A DNA stretch of 64,000 nt. It comes from Bartonella sp. HY328 (lineage in GTDB: Bacteria > Pseudomonadota > Alphaproteobacteria > Rhizobiales > Rhizobiaceae). Location: assembly GCF_025449335.1 (NCBI RefSeq), contig NZ_CP104883.1:2906501-2970500 (forward strand). The letters run 5' to 3'. Under the pieces are notes generated by a model. The model made no database searches and was not told the origin of the DNA. It saw only the letters and a list, made by a program, of their open reading frames with translations. The translations under genes and the position numbers were made by a program. Position 1 is the first letter of the stretch; each line of letters opens with the position of its first letter. Of this stretch, positions 45,708-55,890 are shown piece after piece.

Positions 45708-45747
45708 TTCATTGTCAATCAAAATTAATCAAAAATGATCAAGAATC
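45708..45747 (-). promoter_or_regulatory. 10-bp-phased array upstream of the second importer
   Basis: On the plus strand, TTC at 45708 and ATC at 45718, 45728 and 45738 recur every 10 bases, mostly followed by AAAA; on the coding strand they read TTGATTGACA, TTGATTAATT, TTGATCATTT. TTGACA at 45718-45713 on the minus strand is a good -35 box overlapping the array. The pattern equals those at rhaS/rhaI and rhaD/rhaR, so RhaR or a close relative probably binds here. Confidence 0.68.
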
Positions 45748-46149
45748 AAGCATTTTTCTGTCATTTCAACTCAAAACCAAGGCATATCAAAATCGTGAAC
45801 AAAAGATATCAAGTCACTAAATTGGTCGAAATTGAATAAAAATGATTGTTCATAGGACAGTATAGGCTGATCATGAAGTATCGATCATAGCTTTAAAAAC
45901 AGGCTAATAGTCAGTTTTAAATAAAAACAAATTGAATTTTGATCAATACGCACCCATATTTTAAGGATAGTAGCCCCTTGGCCATTGATTTTAGGTAACC
46001 GATTCGCAATTGCAAAAGTGTAGTTTTGGCCATTGACTGCTCACTTATTGAATCAGCAACTATTATCTATTTGCTGGCATCCCTAGGACTTTGCTTATTT
46101 TACGCCGCTTATTACAAGTAGAAGATAAAATTTTTGGTTAGCTATATAA

Positions 46150-46192
46150 AAATAAAAAAATCCCCGACCATAGTTTACCTATGATCGGGGAT
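46150..46192 (-). terminator. terminator of the beta-roll protein gene
   Basis: ATCCCCGA and CATAG pair with CTATG and TCGGGGAT (one internal mismatch, TTTAC loop). On the minus strand it is followed by TTTTTTTATTTTT. It lies 41 bases after the stop codon. Confidence 0.9.
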
Positions 46193-46233
46193 AATGAACT
46201 TTAACAATATTGACTATATGATATCAATAATGA

Positions 46234-47874
46234 TTAGACTGAAATAACATTAACGCCAGCCTGCACAAAAACATCTTCATTATAAGAATTATGATAGACG
46301 TTATAAGCAATACCAGTATCTTGATCGATTACATTAGCTTCTGACAAGCTCCAAAGATGATCAAAAGCAACGGTATCATTTGTGTCACCATTGATATGCA
46401 ATGTTGTATTGTCATAGCCGTTAGATGCAAGTGAACTATGAATAGCAAGCGTATTGGCATTTTTCCCGGTTAGGCTGATAAAATCAATAGCGCTTTCATT
46501 AGCTGATGTGAAGATATCACTTAATCGACCTGCAGCACCCCAAGTATCAAGATTTATACCCATATGGATTTGATCGCTAGAATTATCAGAATTGTAGTCG
46601 CTGATAATTTTCGTCAACCAATCAATCTGGTTAAGACCATGAGCGCGATCAATACCAACATTAATCTGTTCAAGACCTGTCAAACCCAAACCGTTGTTTT
46701 GTGCAACGCCTGTCATCCAACTCTTATAACGAGCATTAAATTCGCAATAATTATTAGCATGCAAGTTTAAAACGTCATAACCAGCACCAGCATCAATAGT
46801 TAATGCATATTTGCCAACGCTTGCATCAATAGAAATAGTGTCATTGCCATCGCCAGTATGAAGATAGCTAGTGTTGCGTGCTCCAGATGATACATTGCCA
46901 TTAATGAAGATTTGATCAGCACCATCACCAGTTGTAATACGATTATCACCACTTGCAGCTCTTAGCGCCTTATCAATAATGACGGTGTCGTTACCTGCAC
47001 CGGTATCAATAATATTATCACCAGAAATAGCCTTTAAGCCACCTTTGATCCAAATCTTATCATCGCCTTCACCGGTCAAAATTTCATTGGTGCGGTAACT
47101 TACAACGTCATTGTTTACGGTAAGGTTAGTTGTGCCACTGGTTTTGATTGAATTGTAACCAGTGCCAGCAGCATAGATATTACCAATAGTAATATCGTGA
47201 TTGCCGAAACCAAGATGGATGTTATTTGTGCCATCGCTATACATAGCATTTTTAATGTTAAGTACAGTGTCGCCACTAACTGTTGTAATATCACTTTGAC
47301 CTAAATAATAAGCACCCAATTGTGTACCGATTGTAATGCTGTGCGAACCAACGCCAAGATTGATTGAGTTTGCACCACCGCCATAAGCGTTAACATCATA
47401 ACGGAATGTAAGATTCTTTTCGCCATCACCGAGGTCTATCGAGTTGATACCACGGTTATGCGCTCTCATTGCATGCGTAAATGCAAGGCTATCAAGGCCT
47501 TCTTGTGTTACGATCTTATTTTGACCGCCATTAGCTGAAGTTACATAACCAAAAGTCAAATTGTGACGATCACCTGATTGACCACCAAGATCGATTAAAT
47601 TTTCTGCACCGCAATTCGCATCTAAGCCTTCATTCACAGCAATGTTTTTATTGCCATTACCGCCAACAATAGTATTTTTACCATAACCGTTCATACGGCG
47701 GCCAATCCAAAGACTATCATTACCGTCATTCAATTGAATTTCAGTAGTTGAAAAACGTGCTGAATTCATATCATATTTTACATTGATATAATCATCATTA
47801 TTGGTACCAAAAAGATAAGCTGAACCACCGTTACTTTTCAACCAATTGGTAACTAAACTGACACCCCGAGCCAT
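46234..47874 (-). CDS. calcium-binding beta-roll (RTX-like) protein, probably type I secreted
   Basis: A 546-residue acidic, Asn/Asp/Gly-rich protein. It lacks an N-terminal signal peptide. Degenerate RTX nonapeptides are frequent: NDGNDSLWIG, TGEGDDKIWIKGG, TGAGNDTVIIDKA, TGDGADQIFINGN, TGDGNDTISIDA. Between them are looser NxIxLGxGxxxITIG turns (NSINLGVGSHSITIG, NNIHLGFGNHDITIG), so most of the protein is likely a long parallel beta-roll that binds calcium. The short hydrophobic C-terminus (VFVQAGVNVISV) suits a type I secretion signal. No ABC/HlyD/TolC set for it is adjacent; the YbhGFSR-like exporter is a different class. It could be an adhesin, matrix protein or S-layer-like protein. Monocistronic. 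Confidence 0.75.
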   Translation of the reverse strand: MARGVSLVTNWLKSNGGSAYLFGTNNDDYINVKYDMNSARFSTTEIQLNDGNDSLWIGRRMNGYGKNTIVGGNGNKNIAVNEGLDANCGAENLIDLGGQSGDRHNLTFGYVTSANGGQNKIVTQEGLDSLAFTHAMRAHNRGINSIDLGDGEKNLTFRYDVNAYGGGANSINLGVGSHSITIGTQLGAYYLGQSDITTVSGDTVLNIKNAMYSDGTNNIHLGFGNHDITIGNIYAAGTGYNSIKTSGTTNLTVNNDVVSYRTNEILTGEGDDKIWIKGGLKAISGDNIIDTGAGNDTVIIDKALRAASGDNRITTGDGADQIFINGNVSSGARNTSYLHTGDGNDTISIDASVGKYALTIDAGAGYDVLNLHANNYCEFNARYKSWMTGVAQNNGLGLTGLEQINVGIDRAHGLNQIDWLTKIISDYNSDNSSDQIHMGINLDTWGAAGRLSDIFTSANESAIDFISLTGKNANTLAIHSSLASNGYDNTTLHINGDTNDTVAFDHLWSLSEANVIDQDTGIAYNVYHNSYNEDVFVQAGVNVISV

Positions 47875-48470
47875 TTAATAATCCTCTCTAATTTGCAAAA
47901 TTGCATTTTTAAATTTTTATGCAACACTATAGCATTTATAAGTAGTAAATAAAAAAATCAATATTTAATTTTTAAATACAAAAGTATTTTTTATTGTGTT
48001 GCATAATTTTATAAGTCTAATTTTTTATATAAGAAATTAATACTTTACAAATATATTCTATTTATCATTAAAATATTATAATATTATATATTACTTATAT
48101 TTAATATTTATTTTAATTAAAAAATGATAATTTAAAATAATAATACCACTCAAATATTATCTCTTATTGCGAATAATCTATTTTAAAGGCGATATTCGTT
48201 GCACCCCTAAAGCACCCGCGCTTTAGGCTTGCAGTTTATTTAAAACGAGTGAAATTTATCTACCGTTCCTAACCATCATCGGAGGTGCGGCCACCACACG
48301 AAGCCTAAGGACATAGGTTATAGCAAGGTGATCTCAGGAGCTTTGACAAAAATAGATTGCAAGATATTATAGTATTAAAAGTTTCGTAAAAACATATTGC
48401 AAATCGAAAAACAAAAAAAGCGCTGCTTAATTAAGCAACGCTTTTTTTAAATTTTTAATATTACTATTTT
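47875..48470. other. AT-rich spacer with one GC-rich structured island
   Basis: A 596-base gap upstream of the beta-roll gene and downstream of tamB. 47875-48180 is extremely AT-rich. 48200-48350 is an island of normal composition with a perfect hairpin CCTAAAGC-ACCCGC-GCTTTAGG (48206-48227). I recognise no gene or named RNA there. Confidence 0.5.
48413..48448. terminator. terminator of the tamA-tamB unit
   Basis: An A-run, GCG, then TGCTTAA pairs with TTAAGCA, CGC and a T-run, with one internal mismatch. It ends 22 bases from the tamB stop and is symmetrical, so it can act on either strand. Confidence 0.85.
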
Positions 48471-51400
48471 CTAGTAATCCTTTTCGTAAAACACACCGAC
48501 GCTTGAATTAGCATCAGAGCCAACAGCACCTTTGGCTTTCAAGTTTTTAGTAATATCTAGATTAATTGTACCTTTGGTATCGCCGCCAGAACCTGCTTCT
48601 ACACCAAGATAGATATTATCCTTAATATAACGCCCAGCCCGTACTCCAGTATTGCCCTTAGCATCAGTCACAACATCAAGGTCATCAAGACCGGTAGCAG
48701 AGCGTAAACTACCCATCAAAGAGTTGTTTGTAAGACCAGCAAGCTCGGCTGCTGCTGCTGCAAGCTGTGCAATCTGGAAAGGTGATAATTCACTAATAGA
48801 GCGATTGAAGATTAGTCGTGCCAAGACTTCATCTTGTGGTAACTCAGGCTGTGAGGTAAAGCTAATGTCAAGATCGCTAGGCGTACCCTTAACCGTAACT
48901 GTAACAGTCGTATCATCGCTTTGGGTATTAGCCACAAAGTTGATGTCGGGATTAAAATTACCACTCATCGTTACTTGCCCCTCTTCAAAGGTCAAACGCT
49001 GAGTTAGAATTTCCAAGCGGCCACGGATCATATTAAAACCACCAACTGGACGAATATCGCTCACCGGCCCTACAAGGCGCAAAGTACCACCTAGCTCTGT
49101 ATCAAGACCACGACCGCGCACAAAAATTTGGTTGGGGGCGCGGATCAAAAGATTAAGCTTTGGCCCATTAACGCGAGTACTTGCAGCTTTTTCGGCTTTT
49201 GTTTGCGGTTTGGTTTCAATGCCAGCACGCTCTAAAGTGGTTTCAATCGCCTTTGTAGTATGCTTATGTTTGACATCAATTTGGGCAGCGCCACCAAAGC
49301 TATCAGGCACACGAATTTCAGCCTTTTCAATCAACACATCGCCGCCAATTTCCACATCACTCATCAATGGACCTTTGGCTGTTACATTACCATTAACCGT
49401 CACCACCACCATGTTATTATCATTATAGCGTAAATGGTTAAGATTAATTGTAATATTAGCTGGCATGCCTTGTGCAACATTGATAGAAATTGTACCTCCA
49501 CCGCTCATACCGCCACCACTTGCTGAGCGAGCCGAAATATTAGATATGGTTACGGTCTCACCACTTAAATTACCAGAAAGTGCAATTTGTGTGAAACGAG
49601 CATTTGTTTCAGGATCTAAAAATTGACCATTTGCAACTTCAAAGCCGCCGCCAAGCACTGGCTTGGTAAAACTACCAGCAACGGTTGCATGAACATTTAA
49701 CGCACCTGAAAGCTGAGCACCACGCTTGGCAAGAAATCTGTTGGCAAGTGCTAAGGGTGCATTACCATTGATTTTTAAATCAAGGCCATTACCCGATACA
49801 GGAACAGTGCCGTTTGCGTTAATTTTTAAATTTGAAGGGCCATTAACTTCTAAAGCACCGATGGTTGCAATATTATTGTCAAAACTGCCCTGCAACTTTA
49901 CTGCAATGGGTGCAAGACCATTATCTTTTAAAACTGTGGTTGATATGCCTGTTGCTTGTGCGTTAAAGCTGGCTTGCGGGCTTTTAAATGTGCCACCAAT
50001 ATGGGCATTGCCCACCACCTGTCCTGCAAGATTTTGTCCTTTGACAATGCTATTTGCAAGGGCGATTGGTAATTGTGTGAGTGTTACATCAACATCAAGC
50101 CCCTGTTTAACAATATCAATATTACCTTTTGCACCAACATCCAAACCACCACCAATAATACGTGTTGCTATGCTAAGCACATCACCATTCGTATTGCCAT
50201 CAGCGGTTAATGTTAAGGCTGGTAAGCCGTATTTAATTGCTGGCTCTGCCGTTAAACCATCACCTTTTAAACTAAAGACGACGTTGGGCTTGGTTTTTGG
50301 CCCACTAATTTGCGCTTTGCCATTAATAACACCGCGGGCGGCAAGCTCTGGCATAACCATATTGGCAACTGATAAAGGCAGCGCATTAATATCAACCGCC
50401 ATATTAATGGTGTCGTGGACTGTGCCGCTAACTGCAATTTTACCACCAGCAACAGCCAATAATAATTGGTCAATTGTAATAGCGCCAGTTCCAGCCAATG
50501 AAATAGTGGCAGGTTGCAACAATTTAACGTCCATTGCATTTTGCTTTACTTGCGCTTGGCCAAGGGTCAATTGCCAACCATCATTATCAAGCGGCTTTAA
50601 TGCGCCGCCCACATCAATATTGGTATTGTTTTCAAGTTTGGCTGTTGTTGAAAAATGCGATGCACCATTTTCAACCGTACTAACAAAATTAACCTCATTA
50701 ATTTTGACAGAACCTGCAATAATCTTCGTGCCGTTCAAACTACCTTCCGCTTGTGGCACACCAAAAAGATCAATGATATTAACCTTGGCATCAAGATTAC
50801 CAAGCTTATTGCCTGCAACGTCAATATTTTTTGCATTGGCAATTAACGAAGCATTTTGTTTGCCGTTTTCGCCATTAAGACTAATATCAGCTAAGGCCTG
50901 CCCTTTACCGTTCATTAGGCCAAGGGCCACCAATGGACCAATATCAGGGCTATCCAAATGGAACTTTCCATCAATGAGGCCATTAAGATTATGGATCAAC
51001 GAACCGCTAAGACTTGTTTTACCAAGAGTTACATTTAAACTATCTAGTGCAAAACCTTGCGGCGCTTGTTGAAAAGCTGCGTCTAACGCAAGAGGTTGAT
51101 TGTCAAAACGGCCATTAGCAAAGGAAAAACCTGAAAAATTGCTCTTTAACTGGCTTGTGCTATCTAAAATACCATTAAAAGCAAGATTGAAATTTTCAAG
51201 TTTTCGCCCTTGCAATACAGCATTTTTGATAGAAGTCGTAGCACCAATGGTTAAAAAAGAATTATGACCGCGTAAAGCTGCTCGGACATCAACCCCGCCT
51301 TTAATTTGCGGATTGATAAGTTGAAGATTACTCAAACTTACACCAAAATCCATCAATGCAGAAGAGCTTCCCAAATCACCATTTGCGGTAATAATAACAT

Positions 51401-53183
51401 CCTTATTAGCAATTTTTAATTCACGAGCATGAAGACCAAAACTATCACGGCCAATGCCGCCAGATAGGATAACTTCACTTGCCAAAATGCGATCAGCAAT
51501 TTCAACACCGGTTTTAATGCCGCTTGCTTTACCGTTTAAAATAATATTGGCAGCACCGGTTGCAAGTTCAATATTACCGCTCATGGTAAGATCGCTGGAA
51601 CCTGCAAGGCTCCTGCCTGCTAAGCCTGAAAAAGGCGCAAGACTTTGTGCTTTTAAGCCAATGTCACCGCGGAAAACCAAACGATCAATTTCACCTTTTA
51701 AAAAGAGCAAAAAGCCATTTGCACTCACATCAAACTTATTAACAATAATTGGACTTTGCGCTTTAATATCAATGTTGACATCAAGAGCAATTTCATCACC
51801 CAAAGCATTGCTAGCCTCACTTGAAGCAAGATCTATATGATGAAGGCCACCTTGGGCTAAAACCGTAACATGACGGCTTGCTGGCGTATCAAGATTTTGC
51901 GCAAGTCCACCTAAATTAATGGTTACATCACCAGCATTAAAACCCGTTGTTGCCAATTTGTTGATAATGAGCTTACCGCTCCAATTATCATTATTTGGGC
52001 TACCGTAATCAATATTAAATGCCATATTTTGTATGGTTGTTTCGCCGCCAGAAACTGGTAAAACCAAAGCACCACCATTTTCGGCGGCTAATTGGGCATT
52101 AACATTGAGATAACGCAAAAAACCATCGCTTTCCGTTTGCGCCTTAGCTGAAACTTTAATCGCCTTGCCATCAATTGTCATTGAATGGAGAATAAATCCA
52201 CCTGCATCAAGGGTTGATGCATCAACGGCTAAAGCTGTTTCGCTACCAAAAAATGGACGATATTGTTGCGGCATTAGAATCGCAATCGGGCCATTCAACT
52301 TGACACCAATATTACGGCCCTTTTCATCTTTTTTAAGGCTTACATCACCACCAACGACTGATTGCCCTGCTGCATCCATAGAAATTTTAACATCAAGATC
52401 ATCAATGGTGCCATCACCCTTAATGCTCATAATTAATGCGGGACGGTTTTCAATCTTTAATAAATTAGCTGCGATACCATTTTGCGGCTCGTTTAAATCG
52501 AGATCTATTTTTACGCCGCCAGTTTTATTGGAATAATCCGCTATCAGTGTAAAGCCGCCTTGCCCATCAAGACGTTTAATCGCGAATTTAGAGGTTAATT
52601 CACCGCCAGCAAGATTAACACTACCGTCAAGAGAAACCGTTGCTTGCAAGCCAAAAAGATCTTCACCTAGCATTAATTCATTAGCAGTTAATGCGCCAAC
52701 TTCGATTGATACTGGTAGTTCTGGCAGTGAAAAACCTTTGGCTTCGGGATCTGGTATGGCTGGCGTTGTATCGGGTAAGGGCTTGCGATAAACATCAATT
52801 TTTTGGGCTTTAAGACTATTAACAGAAATGCGTCCGCGCAAAAGCGCTAAGCGATTCCAGTCGAGTTCGGCTTGTGAAATTTTAAGCCAAACGCCCTGAC
52901 GGTCAGCAATCGTAATTGAGCCAATCGACGCGGTTGAAGACAAAGCACCACTAATATCTGAAATAACAATTTTGCGGTTTGGAGTGGATAATTGCTGCTC
53001 AACAAAGGTCAAAAACCAAGATTTATCTTCTTCTGCCTTTTGACTATCTATTGTATTTTGACCATTTAGCGCGTTTTGGGCAAAGACGTTGCCTAAGCTC
53101 GACATGCTAATCACAAAAATACTCATGACAAAAATAGCAATCATTTTAGCTAATTTTAAATATGTATAATTTGCCTGTTTCAT
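48471..53183 (-). CDS. tamB: translocation and assembly module protein TamB
   Basis: A 1570-residue inner-membrane-anchored protein of the TamB/AsmA-like (DUF490) family. An N-terminal membrane helix (about 12-36) is followed by a very long periplasmic beta-strand-rich domain that forms a hydrophobic groove, and the conserved C-terminal TamB domain: GRLEILTQRLTFEEGQVTMS, PDINFVANTQSDDTTVTVTV, QPELPQDEVLARLIFNRS, LGVEAGSGGDTKGTINLDIT. With TamA it helps insert autotransporters and other beta-barrel proteins, and relatives move phospholipid to the outer membrane. I chose the ATG at 53183, next to a GTG one codon upstream. It lies 202 bases downstream of tamA on the same strand. Confidence 0.93.
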   Translation of the reverse strand: MKQANYTYLKLAKMIAIFVMSIFVISMSSLGNVFAQNALNGQNTIDSQKAEEDKSWFLTFVEQQLSTPNRKIVISDISGALSSTASIGSITIADRQGVWLKISQAELDWNRLALLRGRISVNSLKAQKIDVYRKPLPDTTPAIPDPEAKGFSLPELPVSIEVGALTANELMLGEDLFGLQATVSLDGSVNLAGGELTSKFAIKRLDGQGGFTLIADYSNKTGGVKIDLDLNEPQNGIAANLLKIENRPALIMSIKGDGTIDDLDVKISMDAAGQSVVGGDVSLKKDEKGRNIGVKLNGPIAILMPQQYRPFFGSETALAVDASTLDAGGFILHSMTIDGKAIKVSAKAQTESDGFLRYLNVNAQLAAENGGALVLPVSGGETTIQNMAFNIDYGSPNNDNWSGKLIINKLATTGFNAGDVTINLGGLAQNLDTPASRHVTVLAQGGLHHIDLASSEASNALGDEIALDVNIDIKAQSPIIVNKFDVSANGFLLFLKGEIDRLVFRGDIGLKAQSLAPFSGLAGRSLAGSSDLTMSGNIELATGAANIILNGKASGIKTGVEIADRILASEVILSGGIGRDSFGLHARELKIANKDVIITANGDLGSSSALMDFGVSLSNLQLINPQIKGGVDVRAALRGHNSFLTIGATTSIKNAVLQGRKLENFNLAFNGILDSTSQLKSNFSGFSFANGRFDNQPLALDAAFQQAPQGFALDSLNVTLGKTSLSGSLIHNLNGLIDGKFHLDSPDIGPLVALGLMNGKGQALADISLNGENGKQNASLIANAKNIDVAGNKLGNLDAKVNIIDLFGVPQAEGSLNGTKIIAGSVKINEVNFVSTVENGASHFSTTAKLENNTNIDVGGALKPLDNDGWQLTLGQAQVKQNAMDVKLLQPATISLAGTGAITIDQLLLAVAGGKIAVSGTVHDTINMAVDINALPLSVANMVMPELAARGVINGKAQISGPKTKPNVVFSLKGDGLTAEPAIKYGLPALTLTADGNTNGDVLSIATRIIGGGLDVGAKGNIDIVKQGLDVDVTLTQLPIALANSIVKGQNLAGQVVGNAHIGGTFKSPQASFNAQATGISTTVLKDNGLAPIAVKLQGSFDNNIATIGALEVNGPSNLKINANGTVPVSGNGLDLKINGNAPLALANRFLAKRGAQLSGALNVHATVAGSFTKPVLGGGFEVANGQFLDPETNARFTQIALSGNLSGETVTISNISARSASGGGMSGGGTISINVAQGMPANITINLNHLRYNDNNMVVVTVNGNVTAKGPLMSDVEIGGDVLIEKAEIRVPDSFGGAAQIDVKHKHTTKAIETTLERAGIETKPQTKAEKAASTRVNGPKLNLLIRAPNQIFVRGRGLDTELGGTLRLVGPVSDIRPVGGFNMIRGRLEILTQRLTFEEGQVTMSGNFNPDINFVANTQSDDTTVTVTVKGTPSDLDISFTSQPELPQDEVLARLIFNRSISELSPFQIAQLAAAAAELAGLTNNSLMGSLRSATGLDDLDVVTDAKGNTGVRAGRYIKDNIYLGVEAGSGGDTKGTINLDITKNLKAKGAVGSDANSSVGVFYEKDY

Positions 53184-53385
53184 CACTTGAGCATATCCAT
53201 TTATTTTAAAGCTTTACTCTCAAACAGTAAAAATAATGACCACCTTTACGTTTGAAAATGTTTTGCCTCGTTAAAAGCCTTATTAAACGCTTAAATTTGA
53301 GTGTCTTTGCAGTTTAAATGCCGCATGAACTTTGTGTTATTAAATTTAATAGCTATATTAACACACTTATATTAAGAAACTTTTA

Positions 53386-55353
53386 TTAAAAAGCTTGTCC
53401 AATACCAATATAAAAACCAAGTTTAGGGTCACCGCTTTCGCGTTTTGTCGGCATAGCAACATCAAAACGCAAAGGACCAAGTCCCGTCTTATATCTTACG
53501 CCAACACCTGCACCAATTTTGGTATTTTCATCAAAATCTGGATAGGAATTTTCACCAACAACACCAGCATCAACAAAGCCAACAAGCCCAAGACTTTCGG
53601 TAATCATGCCGCGTGCTTCAAGCGAACCTTCCACCAATGAGCGACCGCCGACAATATCACCGGTTTCTTTTTTAACACCAATATTGCGATATCCATAACC
53701 ACGCACCGAGCCGCCACCGCCAGCAAAAAACAACATATTAGAAGGAATTTGCGAAGCGTCAGGACCAATAATCGATCCAACCTTGACGCGCCCAGCCAAA
53801 ACATAACGATTACGTTTATCAAGCGCATAATAAGTGCGCCCTTCGACCGTGCCTTTGCCTATGAAATTGCCATATTCAGCTTCATAAACTGGCTCTAATA
53901 CCAGTTCGCTATAAAAACCACTGCTTGGATCGGTTTTGTCATTGCGGTTATCATAAAGCAAACCACCCAATAGACCCATTGTCGTGAAATTACGCGCACC
54001 ATAATAATCATCTTTTGACCGAATGCGTGCAGCATTTGCGTAAATACGGCCAGATAATTCATCATTAAACATATGGGTGAAGCCCGTTTGTAGGTAAACA
54101 CCAGTGGCCGTATAATTATCAACCACCTCACGTTCACCTTTAAGGCTGGTTATAAAATCTGTATCTGGGGTAAAGACACCCGGTTTTGTAAAGGTTGTGC
54201 CTAACAAATAGCTATAATTTTGTGGATTATAAGAATCGCTTTGGCTACCACCAATACCGCTAATCTTGGCATCAAAACGCAAGCGCTCAGCACGGCCGAA
54301 CAAGTTACGATGCATCCAATAAGCCTCAAAACCAGCACCATCAAGGGTGGAATAATTGGCACCAACACCATAACGGCGTGGCGGACGCTCATCAAGCACT
54401 AGATTTAACGGCAAACTTCCATCGGCTTCAATTTCATCAGCTTCACGCACATTAGCAGCGCGGAAAACTTCTAAGCGTGCTAAACGCTTATTCGCTTTTT
54501 TAATATCATCGGGGTCATATTCTTGCCCCTCTTTTAAACCTGTCATCCAAGCCACAAAGGCCGAATCCATGCGCGCGCGTTTGGAAATATTACTAACCGT
54601 CAACGGCCCAAAATGCGCAAGTCGCCCTTGGTCAATATCAATGACAGCATCAATGGTATTATTAGCATGATCGGCAACAATTTCCTGATTGGTAACCTTT
54701 GCCTTAGCATAACCTTGCTGACGCCAGCCTTCTACCGCTAAAGCTTCCGCTTTAAAAACAGTACCTGATTTTGCAACATCACCAACGCCATAACCTTGAT
54801 CTTTTGGCAACGGAACCTTGTCTTTTGGATCATTAGTGGGCGGCGCTAACTCGCGCACTGCAGCGCGTGAAAACTTGTATTCTGGCCCACTATCAACAGT
54901 AATAACAATTTTAGTATGGTCTGGAAATTCCGCATCGATTGGAAAATCCGATGCTTCTTTACCATCAATGGTAATTGAAATAACGCCGCCATAACGGCCT
55001 TCTGCATAAAGTGCTGCAAGAATTTTATTGTAATCACCCTTTGCTCTCGCCAAAAGACCAGCAGAGCCTGAAGCGGCCTTATCTTCTTCGGCAACCAAGG
55101 ATGAGGCATCTTTGGCAGTTGATTCTCCCTCTTCAGGGGCGCCAGGAGCTGATTTTACTTCAACTTCATAATATTTTGGCGTACCAATCATATCAGGGTC
55201 AACTTTGACTTCTTTTTTACCCCATAAATGGATACCAAAAAGATCAAAGGCTTGCGCCTCAACTGGCACTATGCAAGCAAATGAAAGCCCCATCAGCAAT
55301 GTTAGTGCTGAAGCGGTAATACGCAGTTTATGATGCGTTTTTAGTAATTGCAT
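53386..55353 (-). CDS. tamA: outer-membrane Omp85-family protein TamA
   Basis: A 655-residue outer-membrane protein. The signal peptide is about 1-35 (ending VEAQA). Periplasmic POTRA domains follow (about 95-330; GRYGGVISITIDGKEASDF is in the first), then a 16-stranded Omp85 barrel (about 335-655). Barrel hallmarks: RRYGVGANYSTLDG, VRGYGYRNIG (the lid-loop VRGY/F motif), and a final strand ending in LGFYIGIGQAF with the terminal Phe. It is the outer-membrane partner of TamB. A Ser/Glu-rich linker (about 60-90) after the signal peptide is extra. Confidence 0.93.
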   Translation of the reverse strand: MQLLKTHHKLRITASALTLLMGLSFACIVPVEAQAFDLFGIHLWGKKEVKVDPDMIGTPKYYEVEVKSAPGAPEEGESTAKDASSLVAEEDKAASGSAGLLARAKGDYNKILAALYAEGRYGGVISITIDGKEASDFPIDAEFPDHTKIVITVDSGPEYKFSRAAVRELAPPTNDPKDKVPLPKDQGYGVGDVAKSGTVFKAEALAVEGWRQQGYAKAKVTNQEIVADHANNTIDAVIDIDQGRLAHFGPLTVSNISKRARMDSAFVAWMTGLKEGQEYDPDDIKKANKRLARLEVFRAANVREADEIEADGSLPLNLVLDERPPRRYGVGANYSTLDGAGFEAYWMHRNLFGRAERLRFDAKISGIGGSQSDSYNPQNYSYLLGTTFTKPGVFTPDTDFITSLKGEREVVDNYTATGVYLQTGFTHMFNDELSGRIYANAARIRSKDDYYGARNFTTMGLLGGLLYDNRNDKTDPSSGFYSELVLEPVYEAEYGNFIGKGTVEGRTYYALDKRNRYVLAGRVKVGSIIGPDASQIPSNMLFFAGGGGSVRGYGYRNIGVKKETGDIVGGRSLVEGSLEARGMITESLGLVGFVDAGVVGENSYPDFDENTKIGAGVGVRYKTGLGPLRFDVAMPTKRESGDPKLGFYIGIGQAF

Positions 55354-55890
55354 TGCTTGTTTTTTAACCTAATTTCTTAATAAAACACCAAAATATATAT
55401 AACCATAGTTCAACTTTTTTCATAGCATGTTGCTGCCCAAGACAAAAGCTGACTTTCTATAATGTCCAACATCTTTGTCAAAGAATGGTTAAACATGGCA
55501 CATGTGCAACATTTTTATACAAAAAAATTGCTACAACGGGTTAAATCGCGTTACAATTAGGCTGTTTAATGACTAGCGGCGGCAAAACCTTGCCTTAATC
55601 CTTGAATTATTCAACGCCATCCACATTTTTCTAAGACTAATTTAAGTAATTATCTTGAAATTAGCTATCAAAACTTATTTGTTCTCTTATTGTTCTTGAT
55701 TTTTAAGACTTTATATGATTTGCTGGCTAAGGATTAGGTTTGTTGTAACTGTACAAGTTAAATGCCCTCCAAACGTAAACGGGGGGAATAATTCTATGCT
55801 GCCAATAACAGTTGCGCAGAATTAACGGTTGGGCCAATATTGGCAATATCATATCGCGTCCTTTGGTTTTTAATTATATGAGGTTTTTAA
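55354..55890. other. intergenic region upstream of tamA and the 109-residue gene
   Basis: A 537-base divergent gap. I see no gene, tRNA or clear operator; a G-run (GGGGGG near 55782) stands out in AT-rich sequence. It should contain promoters for tamA and for the small plus-strand gene. Confidence 0.45.

Larger units (their letters stand above)
45525..46233. other. promoter region of the second importer and downstream spacer
   Basis: A 709-base gap. The left part is the untranslated leader and control region of the binding-protein gene, including the phased array at 45708-45747. The part from 45760 to 46150 is AT-rich with no gene recognised. The terminator of the beta-roll gene is at its right end. 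Confidence 0.55.

Noticed and set aside
49726..51072. A 448-codon open frame on the plus strand
   Set aside because: It lies wholly antisense to tamB, whose frame, motifs and length fit the TamB family. The translation has no recognisable domain.
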